Shown: piece by piece, positions 8,128 to 16,299 of the stretch | Layout: every line of letters begins with the position of its first letter | How positions within the stretch are numbered: the stretch's first letter is position 1 | From: an uncultured bacterium | GTDB lineage: Bacteria; Armatimonadota; HRBIN16 | Direction: 5' to 3' | NCBI GenBank assembly: GCA_938027655.1 | Contig: CALJAP010000061.1 | Coordinates: 1-33,364, forward strand | DNA length: 33,364 bases | Made by a program: the position numbers and the translations under genes | Notes under the pieces: generated by a model | The model's database searches: none | What the model saw: the letters and a program-made list of their open reading frames with translations, nothing else | What the model was told of the DNA's origin: nothing

Positions 8128-9336
8128 ATGAGAGCGATATGTTTCGCGCTGTGCTGGGTGCTCTGGGCTGGGCGAGCTCTGGCTCAGGTTTCGGTAGAGG
8201 AGTGGTTTCGGTATCCGCCTCAGCCGGTGCAAGCGGAGGTGCTAAGGCTCGGCGCGGCAGGAGACAATACTCACCTGCTGGTCAAGTTTCCCAGTTTGGT
8301 AAAGACCCCTGATCATCCACAGAACCAGATGGTGTATGCGGAGGTGTTTCTGCCAAATCGGCACCAGAGGATGCCAGCAGTGGTTATCCTACACTCGTGG
8401 GGTGTGCAGAAGCCAGATATCGAGGTCTCTCTGGCGCGTTCGCTGGCAAGGCGCGGCTTTGTTGCTGCAGTCATGACCTTACCGTATCATATTCAGCGCA
8501 CTCCCAGTGGCTACCTGAGCGGCGAGTTGATGATTGTGCCCGACGCCACGCAGATGCGCGATACGATGAGGCAGGCGGTGCTGGATACCATGCGCCTGAT
8601 GGACTGGCTCCAATCCCAGCCGCAGGTAGCATCCGGCAAGGTAGGTATTGTGGGAATCAGTCTGGGCGCGATTATCGGTGCGCTGGTACTGGGAGTAGAG
8701 ACGCGGCTGCAGTCGGGTGTGCTGGTGTTAGGTGGGGCGAACCTGGCGCATGTCCTGTGGCGCAGCCCGTTAACCATGAACATACGCAGCGAGCTGCGAA
8801 GCAAGGGCATCGGCTACGAGAGGCTGCGCGAGGAGATGGTGTCTGTGGAACCGCTTACCTTCTTGCACGGGCAATATGGCGAGCGCGTGTTGATGGTGAA
8901 CGGGAGGTACGACCTGGTGATACCGCGTGAGGATGCTCTTGCCCTGCGGCGCGCTCTGGGCGAGGGGCCTATCCTGTGGTTGAACACAGGGCATTACGGT
9001 CCTGCGCTGGTGCGAAGCGCGTTATTCGGCGTGGTCGAGCGGTTTCTGGTTTCGCACTTGCAGGACGCCGCCCAGCCGTTTATCTTGCCGACTACGCTCC
9101 ATGAGCCTACTCTTCGTATCGGCTTGCTTTATAGCGGAGCGTGGGGGGCGCGTGTGAGCGCGGCGGTAGATGTCTGGCGGTGGGAGCGCGAGGGCAGGGC
9201 AGGGGTGGCGCTGCAGGCTTCTCCACGCAACGTCTCGGTGCTGGTGGGTTTGCGTCCGCTCTCTCCGTTGCACGTGGGCATTGAGCTTTCCTCACGCGCG
9301 CCTTCAGGTTACGTGTTGTTTCACTTCGTGTTGTAG
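8128..9336 (+). CDS. Secreted alpha/beta hydrolase with C-terminal beta-rich extension
   Basis: This 402-residue protein begins with a signal peptide, MRAICFALCWVLWAGRALAQ, cut probably after ALA. It continues as an alpha/beta hydrolase resembling dienelactone-hydrolase-like enzymes. HSWGVQKPD may form the oxyanion region. The nucleophile elbow is GISLG with Ser178. Asp262 (NGRYDLVIP) and His289 (TGHYGPA) complete the triad. The last 85 or so residues (from LRIGLLYSGAWG) alternate hydrophobic and polar residues, as in beta strands, and end HFVL. This part is outside the hydrolase fold and could anchor to the outer membrane. Start: ATG 8128 preceded by GAGGAGAGG; GTG 8122 is the alternative. 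The substrate is unknown. It stands alone between gyrB and the dcw operon. Confidence 0.75.
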   Translation: MRAICFALCWVLWAGRALAQVSVEEWFRYPPQPVQAEVLRLGAAGDNTHLLVKFPSLVKTPDHPQNQMVYAEVFLPNRHQRMPAVVILHSWGVQKPDIEVSLARSLARRGFVAAVMTLPYHIQRTPSGYLSGELMIVPDATQMRDTMRQAVLDTMRLMDWLQSQPQVASGKVGIVGISLGAIIGALVLGVETRLQSGVLVLGGANLAHVLWRSPLTMNIRSELRSKGIGYERLREEMVSVEPLTFLHGQYGERVLMVNGRYDLVIPREDALALRRALGEGPILWLNTGHYGPALVRSALFGVVERFLVSHLQDAAQPFILPTTLHEPTLRIGLLYSGAWGARVSAAVDVWRWEREGRAGVALQASPRNVSVLVGLRPLSPLHVGIELSSRAPSGYVLFHFVL

Positions 9337-9408
9337 GGGAGAACCGCTCGCCAGCAGCCTTGCCCCTGTCATTGCACCTTCTGGATGCTTCTCACTCCGT
9401 CAGGGGAC

Positions 9409-9432
9409 GGCTCGGACGGAGCCTCGCTCTCC
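9409..9432 (+). repeat. Dispersed GGCTCGG...GGAGCC repeat, copy 2
   Basis: The stretch starts GGCTCGGACGGAGCCTCGC and is the better preserved relative of the minus-strand repeat at 3118-3143. GGCTC (9409-9413) and GAGCC (9419-9423) form a five-base hairpin around GGACG. It lies 72 bases after the hydrolase stop in the gap before the dcw promoter. It might act as a weak terminator, but no T-run follows. Confidence 0.45.
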
Positions 9433-9523
9433 AGATGCGGCGATTGACACGATAGCGAGCTTTGCCCTTCGCGCTACCAGTCCGCAGTAATACTCCACGC
9501 ATAAATGTCTACATATAGTGGGC

Positions 9524-9555
9524 TGAGAAAAATTTTTCTCAAAATATTGAGAAAA
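9524..9555 (+). promoter_or_regulatory. Triple half-site palindrome upstream of the dcw promoter
   Basis: TGAGAAAAATTTTTCTCA (9524-9541) is a perfect 18-base palindrome. Its right arm is shared by a second inverted repeat: TTTTCTCAA (9534-9542), spacer AATA, TTGAGAAAA (9547-9555). Together they give three TGAGAAAA half-sites in forward, reverse, forward order, ending 14 bases before the -35. The position suits a regulator binding site. The A/T tracts could also serve as an UP element for RNA polymerase. No T-run terminator geometry is needed to explain it. Confidence 0.55.
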
Positions 9556-9569
9556 TACCCCAAAAACCG

Positions 9570-9599
9570 TTGACAAGCCCGCCCCGTATTTTTTACAAT
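9570..9599 (+). promoter_or_regulatory. Main promoter of the dcw operon
   Basis: TTGACA (9570-9575) is perfect and TACAAT (9594-9599) has one mismatch, with an 18-base spacer. Transcription should start near 9606. All genes from mraZ to ftsZ follow on the same strand without a gap above about 45 bases, so this could drive the whole 18-kb operon. The ATG at 9600 overlaps the promoter and is unlikely to be a start codon. Confidence 0.8.
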
Positions 9600-9611
9600 A
9601 TGAGCAACCGA

Positions 9612-9655
9612 GTGGATGTTCGGTGGATGCCAGGTGGTGAAAGGGTGGAGGAACA
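9612..9655 (+). promoter_or_regulatory. Putative MraZ operator: four GTGG boxes, 11-bp period
   Basis: GTGG occurs at 9612, 9623, 9634 and 9645, exactly 11 bases apart, starting just after the predicted transcription start. The units read GTGGATGTTCG, GTGGATGCCAG, GTGGTGAAAGG and GTGGAGGAACA. MraZ proteins of E. coli and mycoplasmas repress the dcw operon by binding several short G-rich direct repeats (TGGG or GTGG type) about one helical turn apart at this position. The match in layout is good. That MraZ binds here is inferred. Confidence 0.65.
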
Positions 9656-9695
9656 GGCTCCAAACAAGCAGTTTGAGGAGCAGCTGGTGGAGGCA

Positions 9696-10187
9696 ATGAG
9701 GGGTGAGCTCGAAGCCTCCCCGCTGGCTCTGCTGCAAGGCTACTCGGAGCACTCGGTAGATGATAAGGGGCGCATCATCATGCCGCAACGCTTCCGGGAC
9801 CTGTTCGGTCGCTCCTGCGTGATTACGCAAGGCTGGGATCGAAGCCTGTTCGTTTTTCATCCCGACACCTGGCAACAAGTACGAGCACATCTGGCGCGCT
9901 ATCCGTTTATGAATCAGGACGCGGTACGCCTGCAACGTTTCTTTATCGCTCCAGCAGATTATGTAGACATCGATTCGCAGGGGCGTTTAGCGATTCCTGC
10001 GCATTTGCGCGAGTTTGCTAGGATCAGCTTGCCTACTGCCGAATCGCCCAGCACGGTAGTTATCGTGGGGGCACCCTACCGGTTGGAAATCTGGAGCAAG
10101 CAAAGGTGGAAAGAGGTCAACGCGCAGATCGAGGATGCTACCGTCTTCCAGGCAGCAGCCACTCTGGGCGTGAAACTGGAGCTGTGA
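9696..10187 (+). CDS. mraZ: Transcriptional regulator MraZ
   Basis: MraZ is a DNA-binding ring-forming protein with two AbrB-like halves. The first half shows GYSEHSVDDKGRIIMPQRFR and the second ADYVDIDSQGRLAIPAHLR; the paired D-x-x-G-R motifs identify the family. The frame is open from far upstream. I chose ATG 9696, which gives 163 residues (family about 140-150), places the GTGG boxes in the leader, and has GGTGG 5 bases upstream. ATG 9627 is possible but would put the boxes inside the gene. ATG 9600 lies on the promoter. It is first in the dcw operon, one base before rsmH, and probably represses its own operon through those boxes. Confidence 0.9.
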   Translation: MRGELEASPLALLQGYSEHSVDDKGRIIMPQRFRDLFGRSCVITQGWDRSLFVFHPDTWQQVRAHLARYPFMNQDAVRLQRFFIAPADYVDIDSQGRLAIPAHLREFARISLPTAESPSTVVIVGAPYRLEIWSKQRWKEVNAQIEDATVFQAAATLGVKLEL

Positions 10188-10188
10188 C

Positions 10189-11133
10189 ATGATGACGATG
10201 AACAGCCATGCACCGGTAATGGTGCGCGAAGTGTTGCATCTGTTGCGCCCGCAGCCGGGAGAGGTCTTTGTGGACGCTACGGTGGGGTTGGGTGGGCATT
10301 CGGTGGAGATTGCCCCTCGCCTGATACCCGGCGGCTGGCTCATCGGCATTGACCGCGACCAGCACGCGCTGGAGATTGCTGGGCGGAGGCTGGAGCAGTT
10401 CAGCGGGGCGATACGTGTCACGCTGGTGCATGCGGACTTTCGTGAGTTGCCGCAGGTGTTGAGCGCGCGTGGACTGGAAGGCGTGGACGGTATTCTGTAC
10501 GACCTTGGCGTGAGCTCGATGCAGCTGGACAGTGCGGAGCGTGGGTTCAGCTTTCGGTTCGATGCGCCGCTGGACATGCGTATGGACCCGTCCCGGGAAA
10601 GTATCACGGCGGCGGACATCGTCAACCGATGGAGCGAGGTGGACCTGCGTCGGTTGATCCAGGAGTACGGGGAGGAGCCTGCCGCCACGCGCATTGCTCG
10701 CGCGATCGTGCAGAACCGTCCGATACTCAGCACCCAACAGCTTGCTGCACTGGTCGCTAAAGCCGTAGGGCGCCGGGGCGGGCACATTCACCCGGCAACG
10801 CGCACTTTCCAGGCGTTACGCATCGCGGTCAACCGTGAGCTGGATGGCTTGCAGGAGGCGATAGAGCAGGCGATGCGTTGTTTGCTTCCGGGTGGACGCA
10901 TTGTTGTGCTGAGCTATCACTCACTGGAGGCACGCGCGGTGAAGCGGGCTTTCCAGCGGTTGAGCGGGAAGTGTGTCTGCCCGCCTGATGTGCCTGAGTG
11001 CCGGTGCGGTGCAGAGCGGTTGGTACATCTTCTTACTCCTCACGCGCTCAAGCCGGATGCGGAGGAGATTGCACACAATCCGCGCTCTCGCAGTGCTCAA
11101 TGTCGTGCTGCGGAGAGACTGGCGGCGTCGTGA
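10189..11133 (+). CDS. rsmH: 16S rRNA m4C1402 methyltransferase RsmH (MraW)
   Basis: RsmH uses S-adenosylmethionine to N4-methylate C1402 of 16S rRNA in the ribosomal P site. The 314-residue protein has all family blocks: HAPVMVREVLHLLRP near the start, the SAM motif DATVGLGGHS with IGIDRDQHAL, ILYDLGVSSMQLD, ERGFSFRFDAPLDMRMDP, RTFQALRIAVNREL, and VVLSYHSLEARAVKRAF. The C-terminal NPRSRSAQCRAAER is also typical. The first ATG, one base after the mraZ stop, has GGAG upstream; two more in-frame ATGs follow within four codons. It is the usual second gene of dcw clusters. Confidence 0.96.
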   Translation: MMTMNSHAPVMVREVLHLLRPQPGEVFVDATVGLGGHSVEIAPRLIPGGWLIGIDRDQHALEIAGRRLEQFSGAIRVTLVHADFRELPQVLSARGLEGVDGILYDLGVSSMQLDSAERGFSFRFDAPLDMRMDPSRESITAADIVNRWSEVDLRRLIQEYGEEPAATRIARAIVQNRPILSTQQLAALVAKAVGRRGGHIHPATRTFQALRIAVNRELDGLQEAIEQAMRCLLPGGRIVVLSYHSLEARAVKRAFQRLSGKCVCPPDVPECRCGAERLVHLLTPHALKPDAEEIAHNPRSRSAQCRAAERLAAS

Positions 11134-11155
11134 GACATCCAGCAAGGAGGGCATG

Positions 11156-11500
11156 ATGGTTTTTCAACACGCAGTCCAAGCGGGGGGGCGAGTAGGCTCT
11201 AAAGCCGTCGCGAGGTACCGCGTTCTCTCGTGGGCGCGTTTATGGTGCGTTGCCGTTGCAGTGGGAATGGTGGCATACATTGCGGCGTGTGGTTACGTGT
11301 ACAACCTTTCTCGTGAGCGACACGACCTGTTGAAACAGCGCAACGCGCTGAGGGAGGAGTATCTTCTGCTGCGCAGCCGATGCGAGGCGCTGCGTAGCCC
11401 GTTGCGAATCCACAAGCAGGCAGAAGCCTACGGCATGGTATTGTTGACCGAACCACAGGCAGTTGCCGGCGCACCGGTTGTTCTGGCACGGCGAAACTGA
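11156..11500 (+). CDS. ftsL: FtsL-like cell division protein
   Basis: FtsL is a small bitopic protein that, with FtsQ and FtsB, activates FtsW/FtsI at the septum. The 114-residue product has a basic cytoplasmic N-terminus, one membrane helix at about residues 28-50 (LWCVAVAVGMVAYIAACGY), and an outside coiled coil (LSRERHDLLKQRNALREEYLLLRSRCEAL). It ends with the AxxxGMVLLTEPQ-type motif common in FtsL. Sequence identity is always low in this family, so order (rsmH-ftsL-ftsI) carries much of the call. I chose ATG 11156, 5 bases after AGGAGG; ATG 11153 is too close. No separate ftsB is visible. Confidence 0.8.
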   Translation: MVFQHAVQAGGRVGSKAVARYRVLSWARLWCVAVAVGMVAYIAACGYVYNLSRERHDLLKQRNALREEYLLLRSRCEALRSPLRIHKQAEAYGMVLLTEPQAVAGAPVVLARRN

Positions 11501-11514
11501 GCGTAGGGGCATTG

Positions 11515-13395
11515 ATGTCTGCACGTCGGCGAGGGCGCCAATTCTCTCTTGACGACGCCCGGTGGAGATTGCTGCTGACCGGGTGGATGGTCGCTTTGCT
11601 CTTCTGCGGCGCATGGGGTCGCCTGCTGTATCTACAGACGGTCAAAGCGGACGCTCTGCGCTCGCAAGCGCAAAGGTATGGAGGACTGCGCAAGCGTACT
11701 TGGACGGTGTACGGGACGCGCGGAGCCATCAAGGACCGTCGGGGCAATGTGCTAGCTATGGATGTCATGTCGCTTTCTGTGCATATCCGTCCTAAAGCGG
11801 TTACCGACGTACGGCAACTAGCTCGGCGGCTAAGCCCGATTGTGGGACTGCCAGCTTCGGATATCGAGCGACAGATTGTACAGTGGAAAAGGCGTATCGA
11901 GGAAGCGGAGCAGAGAAAATCCGTCGCGCAAGATGACCGGTCTGGAGCAAGCGTTCCGCGCTCGTTCTTTCTCAAAAGGGAGCTGGTGGGCGAAAAAGCA
12001 AAACAGATGCAAGAGGCAGTTGACCAGGAACGACAGCGCCTTGGCAAAGAACTCGGGCAGCTTGCGCGTTCACGTGCCAGAGTGCAGCAGACATCTTGGC
12101 TAGATGGCGTAGATATACTTGAGGAACCATGTCGCCAGTATCCTTATGGGGCAATCGCTTCTGCACTCATCGGCTTCACCGATTCGGACGAGAGAGGCTT
12201 AACAGGTGTCGAGTACCTCTTCGAGCAAACCCTTCGTGCCAGGCATGGTCTAGTAGAGGGGGTGATGGGCGCAAAAGGGCAGATACTTGTGGGCACGCGG
12301 GTGGTGCGAACCCCGTTCAGGAACGGAGGCGATGTGCAGTTAGCCATCGATGCAAACATCCAGAACATCGCCGAAGAGTGCCTGCAAGAGGTGATGGAGA
12401 GACACCAGCCCGCCGGTGCGTGCGCTGTTGTCATGGACGTGCGCAGTGGGGATTTGCTTGCCGTTGCGAGCATGCCGCGTATCGACTTGAATAACTGGAG
12501 ACAGGAGGTCAAACGGCGCGGTTTAGGTGTGATGCGCAACATGGCGACCTCGTTTTTGTTTGAACCGGGGTCTACGTTGAAACCCATCACGATTGCGGCA
12601 GCAATGCAAGCCGGTGTGGTGGGAAGCGGCAGCAGTTTTTATTGTAACGGCTCTTTGAAAATCGGCAGGCATACCATCCATTGCGCGCGGCATGGTGGTT
12701 CGCGGGCGCATGGGCACCAGAGGTTGGAGGAGGTGGTTGCCCACTCATGCAATATAGCAACCGCCCAGATCGGCATGAGGTTGGGTGCGAATGCTCTGTA
12801 CGAGGCTGTCCAGCGGTTTGGTCTGCTTGAGAAGCCGGTTGTGGGCAGTGAGAAAGGCAGGTTGGAAAAGCCCGACGGTTGGCAGAGGATTCGGCTGGCA
12901 AACGTCGCTTTTGGGCAGGGGGTTCAGGTGACGCCGTTGGGATTGGCAGCTGCCTACGCCACGATTGCGAACGACGGCGTGTATGTGAAGCCCCGACTGC
13001 TATTGAATGAGCCGGTGGAAACTCATGCTGTCCTGTCGCCGCAGGTGGCGCGTCAGATGCGCGAGTATCTGAAGGCGGTTGTAGGCGAAGGTACAGGCAA
13101 ACTTGCGGACGTAAAAGGCTACGAGGTGGCGGGCAAAACAGGCACTGCCCAGAAAGTCATCCCCGGCAAGCGGGGGTATGCCCCCGGCAAGTATGTGGCG
13201 TCCTTTGTGGGTTTTGCGCCTGCCGATAACCCGCGCATCGTGGTGTTGGTGGCGGTGGACGAACCACGTAACGGTTACTTTGGGGGCGTGGTTGCAGCAC
13301 CAGCTTTTGCCAGAATCACCGAGCGGGTGCTGGCATATCTAGGCGTGCCCGCTCAGCCTGATAAGAAGAAAAACGTATCCCTTTCGGTTCGCTGA
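11515..13395 (+). CDS. ftsI: FtsI-type class B penicillin-binding protein (septal transpeptidase)
   Basis: This transpeptidase cross-links septal peptidoglycan together with FtsW. The 626-residue protein has a short cytoplasmic tail, a membrane helix at about residues 18-40, and a pedestal beginning RGAIKDRRGNVLAMD. The catalytic domain has the SxxK motif STLK with nucleophile Ser353 (EPGSTLKP), the SxN motif SCN (Ser411) and KTGT (Lys541, AGKTGTAQ). No PASTA domain follows. A charged coiled-coil-like stretch (about residues 125-190) enlarges the pedestal. ATG 11515 was preferred over TTG 11512, as AGGGG lies about 6 bases upstream. It is downstream of ftsL by 14 bases, as in most dcw operons. 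Confidence 0.93.
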   Translation: MSARRRGRQFSLDDARWRLLLTGWMVALLFCGAWGRLLYLQTVKADALRSQAQRYGGLRKRTWTVYGTRGAIKDRRGNVLAMDVMSLSVHIRPKAVTDVRQLARRLSPIVGLPASDIERQIVQWKRRIEEAEQRKSVAQDDRSGASVPRSFFLKRELVGEKAKQMQEAVDQERQRLGKELGQLARSRARVQQTSWLDGVDILEEPCRQYPYGAIASALIGFTDSDERGLTGVEYLFEQTLRARHGLVEGVMGAKGQILVGTRVVRTPFRNGGDVQLAIDANIQNIAEECLQEVMERHQPAGACAVVMDVRSGDLLAVASMPRIDLNNWRQEVKRRGLGVMRNMATSFLFEPGSTLKPITIAAAMQAGVVGSGSSFYCNGSLKIGRHTIHCARHGGSRAHGHQRLEEVVAHSCNIATAQIGMRLGANALYEAVQRFGLLEKPVVGSEKGRLEKPDGWQRIRLANVAFGQGVQVTPLGLAAAYATIANDGVYVKPRLLLNEPVETHAVLSPQVARQMREYLKAVVGEGTGKLADVKGYEVAGKTGTAQKVIPGKRGYAPGKYVASFVGFAPADNPRIVVLVAVDEPRNGYFGGVVAAPAFARITERVLAYLGVPAQPDKKKNVSLSVR

Positions 13396-13404
13396 GGCAT
13401 ACTG

Positions 13405-13410
13405 TATAAT
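13405..13410 (+). promoter_or_regulatory. Possible internal -10 box before murE
   Basis: A perfect TATAAT lies in the 45-base gap between ftsI and murE, one of the widest gaps within the operon. No good -35 lies 16-18 bases upstream and the TG before it is one base off the extended -10 position. If used, the transcript would begin near 13417, about 24 bases before the murE ATG. It may be chance. Confidence 0.3.
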
Positions 13411-13440
13411 ACGTAGGAGTATCGTCTCGAGGTGCGTGAA

Positions 13441-14916
13441 ATGCCGCAGGTTCTGTTGTCCGAGTTAATCGAATCGCTTCCTGAAGCGCTTCTCGTGGGC
13501 ACGTCCGACGTTCACGTGTGGGTAACGGACATCGCTTACGACTCGCGCAAGGTGCAGCCGGGTGCGCTTTTTGTGGCAATACCGGGGCAACGGTATGACG
13601 GGCACGACTTCGTGCAGGACGCGCTGTCGCGGGGGGCAGTGGCGGTGGTGGAACGCCCTGCAGGAAACACCTCAGTACCCGTACTGCAGGTACCTCACTC
13701 GCGGGAGGCGTTGGCCCTACTTGCCAACCGGTTCTATGGCTGCCCATCGCGTTCTCTGCTGCTGGTTGGAGTAACCGGAACAAACGGCAAAACCACCACC
13801 ACGCATCTTATCGCCCACCTGCTTCGAGCGAACGGTTTCAGTACAGGCTCCATCGGCACGCTGGGGGCAGTACTGGACGGTGTGGGCGAGGTGCCCATCT
13901 CACACACCACCCCGGAGGCCCCTGATATTCAGCGTGTACTCTATACAGCTGTGCAGCACGGGGTGAAAGCGGTGGTGATGGAGGTCTCATCCCATGCGCT
14001 TCATCAGCATCGCACGCTGGGGTTGGAATTCGACCTTGCGGTATTCACCAATTTGACGCAGGACCATCTGGATTACCACCAAACAATGGAGGAGTACGCG
14101 GAAAGCAAGCGCAGGCTCTTTGTGATGTATCCACAGCGCAGCAAAAAGCGGTTCCAGGCGGTTTTTAACCTTGATGACGCTATCGGCAGGAGATGGTATC
14201 AGGAGAGTGTCTATACCCGGTGGGGGTATGGGGTATTCAGCGCAGATGCTTCTATCAGAGCGCTGGACGTGCATTTACTTCCCGATGCTATACAGATGCG
14301 TGTGGCAACTCCTGCGGGAGAACGCGAGGTGCATGTTCCACTGGGCGGCGCATTTCAGGTATACAATGTACTTGCAGCACTAACTGCCTCGTTCGCCCTG
14401 TCGCTTCGGCCGGAGGTGACTTTTGAATCGCTGGGTAAGGTGCCGCAGGTGCCGGGACGGTTTGAGATTATCCCTAATCGTCGGGGTATCACGGTCGTCG
14501 TAGACTACGCGCACACCCCGGATGGACTGGAAAATCTGCTGCGTTCGGCAAGGGCATTGCAGCCGCGGCGTTTAATTACCGTATTCGGTTGCGGTGGCAA
14601 TCGCGACCGCGCCAAACGCCCCAAGATGGGGGCTATTGCCTCAGAACTGGCAGACCTGTGCGTGGTCACTTCCGATAACCCGCGTAATGAACCACCCGAG
14701 GCAATAATTGAGGAGATACTGCAGGGCATCCGACGACGAGAGGCAGTTCTGGTAGAACAAGACCGACGCAAAGCCATCGCCCTGGCGATTCAACACGCAC
14801 AGCCGGGCGACATGGTCGTAATTGCGGGTAAGGGGCACGAGAGCGTACAAATCATTGGGGAGAACCGAATACCTTTTGACGATAGACAGGTCGTGCGCGA
14901 GATGCTGGAAGGTTGA
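13441..14916 (+). CDS. murE: UDP-MurNAc-tripeptide ligase MurE (meso-diaminopimelate-adding)
   Basis: MurE adds the third stem residue to UDP-MurNAc-L-Ala-D-Glu in the cytoplasm, using ATP. Domain 1 has DSRKVQPGALFVAIPG. The ATP loop is GVTGTNGKTTTTHLIA, followed by MEVSSHALHQHR, FTNLTQDHLDYH with the carbamylated-Lys block KRRLF, and VVDYAHTPDGLENLL. The C-terminal motif is DNPRNE, which in the family marks enzymes that use meso-diaminopimelate; lysine-adding enzymes differ at that Arg. The wall is therefore inferred to be DAP type. ATG 13441 has GAGG 8 bases upstream and gives 491 residues; GTG 13432 is an alternative. It ends 5 bases before murF. Confidence 0.95.
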   Translation: MPQVLLSELIESLPEALLVGTSDVHVWVTDIAYDSRKVQPGALFVAIPGQRYDGHDFVQDALSRGAVAVVERPAGNTSVPVLQVPHSREALALLANRFYGCPSRSLLLVGVTGTNGKTTTTHLIAHLLRANGFSTGSIGTLGAVLDGVGEVPISHTTPEAPDIQRVLYTAVQHGVKAVVMEVSSHALHQHRTLGLEFDLAVFTNLTQDHLDYHQTMEEYAESKRRLFVMYPQRSKKRFQAVFNLDDAIGRRWYQESVYTRWGYGVFSADASIRALDVHLLPDAIQMRVATPAGEREVHVPLGGAFQVYNVLAALTASFALSLRPEVTFESLGKVPQVPGRFEIIPNRRGITVVVDYAHTPDGLENLLRSARALQPRRLITVFGCGGNRDRAKRPKMGAIASELADLCVVTSDNPRNEPPEAIIEEILQGIRRREAVLVEQDRRKAIALAIQHAQPGDMVVIAGKGHESVQIIGENRIPFDDRQVVREMLEG

Positions 14917-14921
14917 ATAAT

Positions 14922-16298
14922 ATGGAGACTATCACTCTCGACGATATTGCAAAGGCAATTGGAGGGGTGCTCATCGGGGAGCGATCGCTTCCGGTGAAAG
15001 GCATCGGTATCGATAGCCGAACGATCGAAGCAGGTCAGCTCTTCTTCGCGATACCCGGTGAACGCACGGATGGACATCAGTATGTGCGCCTGAGCGCGGA
15101 GCGTGGCGCTGCGGGGGCGGTGGTCTCCAAGTCGGTGGATGCGCCACACGGGTTCCCGCTTATCTATGTGGCGGATACGATATGGGCACTGGGTTGCTTT
15201 GCACGCTGGTATCGAAGTTTGTTTCCTATTCCTGTGGTGGGAATTACCGGAAGTGCGGGTAAAACTACCACAAAAGAGATGACCGCCGCCGCTCTCAGCG
15301 CACGCCACGCGGTGCTGAAATCCCCCCAGAACCTGAATACCGAGATTGGCTTACCTCTGGCGATTGCCCAGATAGAAAGCTCCCATACGGTAGCGGTACT
15401 GGAGATGGCGATGCGTGGCAGAGGGCAGATTGACTGGCTGGCAACCATCGCTCGCCCCACGATTGGTGTGATTACCAACATTGGCTGGGCGCATTTGGGG
15501 CTTCTTGGCTCGCGGGACAACATCGCCCGGGCAAAGTCCGAACTGCTTCATCGCCTGCCTGAGGATGGGGTGGCCGTGTTGAACGCGGACGATGAGTATT
15601 TCGATTTCTGTCGGCGGCAAGCTCCTTGCCGGGTTGTCTGCTTTGGGTGGCAGAAATCGGCGATGGTGCGGGCAACAAAAGTGCGTCTGGACAGGGATGG
15701 CAGGGTACGATGCGTGGTGCGCTACGGGCGTCAAACTGCCTTATTACAGGTTCCAGTGCCCGGTTTGCACCATTTGAGCAACGCGCTGGCGGCTCTTGCG
15801 GTGGCGGTCGTGCTGGATGTTCCGCTCGCGGAAGCAGCGGCGAGTCTGCAACAGATGCAGGCAGTGGAAAAGCGGATGCAGGTGTTGCACACACCGAAAC
15901 AGGTCACTGTGCTGGATGATACCTACAACGCCAATCCCGCCTCGGTGAACGCGGCGTTGCATACTCTGGAGCGCATGGCGAACGGCTGTCGGCGTGTGGT
16001 CGTGCTGGGGGATATGCTGGAGCTCGGTGATGACGCCCCGCAGCTACACCGCGAGGCTGGGCAGGAAGCGGCACGAATCGGCGCACATGTGCTGGTGGCG
16101 GTAGGCGAAATGGCAGAAGAGGTGGTGCGGGGAGCAAAGAGCATGGCACACGCTCCGATATGCTTGACCTTTGGCGATAGCCGCGCCGCGGCGGAAAACG
16201 TTCTCCGGTACCTGCAGCCTGGCGATGTGGTACTGGTCAAGGGGTCGCGCGCGCTGCAAATGGAGCAAGTTGTCAAAGCCATTTGTGAGGACTGTTAA
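14922..16298 (+). CDS. murF: UDP-MurNAc-tripeptide:D-Ala-D-Ala ligase MurF
   Basis: MurF joins D-Ala-D-Ala to UDP-MurNAc-tripeptide, the last cytoplasmic step before MraY. Visible blocks are DSRTIEAGQLFFAIPGERTD in domain 1, the ATP loop GITGSAGKTTTKEMTAA, ITNIGWAHLGLLGSRDNIARAK, and the late motifs DDTYNANPASVNAAL, LGDMLELGD and LVKGSRALQMEQVV. Length (458 residues) is usual. I chose ATG 14922 with GGAAGG about 9 bases upstream. TTG 14913 would overlap the murE stop and is less likely. Its substrate D-Ala-D-Ala comes from Ddl at 22262 and ultimately from the alanine racemase at 30376. Confidence 0.95.
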   Translation: METITLDDIAKAIGGVLIGERSLPVKGIGIDSRTIEAGQLFFAIPGERTDGHQYVRLSAERGAAGAVVSKSVDAPHGFPLIYVADTIWALGCFARWYRSLFPIPVVGITGSAGKTTTKEMTAAALSARHAVLKSPQNLNTEIGLPLAIAQIESSHTVAVLEMAMRGRGQIDWLATIARPTIGVITNIGWAHLGLLGSRDNIARAKSELLHRLPEDGVAVLNADDEYFDFCRRQAPCRVVCFGWQKSAMVRATKVRLDRDGRVRCVVRYGRQTALLQVPVPGLHHLSNALAALAVAVVLDVPLAEAAASLQQMQAVEKRMQVLHTPKQVTVLDDTYNANPASVNAALHTLERMANGCRRVVVLGDMLELGDDAPQLHREAGQEAARIGAHVLVAVGEMAEEVVRGAKSMAHAPICLTFGDSRAAAENVLRYLQPGDVVLVKGSRALQMEQVVKAICEDC

Positions 16299-16299
16299 C

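Noticed and set aside
9600-9602. ATG at 9600 as the mraZ start
   Set aside because: It overlaps the -10 box by sequence position and lies upstream of the expected transcript start, with no ribosome site.
9987-10791. Two long minus-strand frames opposite rsmH
   Set aside because: They are shadows of rsmH and mraZ codon bias, with no recognisable protein motif.
13405-13410. TATAAT before murE as a sure internal promoter
   Set aside because: There is no matching -35 and the extended -10 TG is misplaced, so it was kept only as a weak feature.
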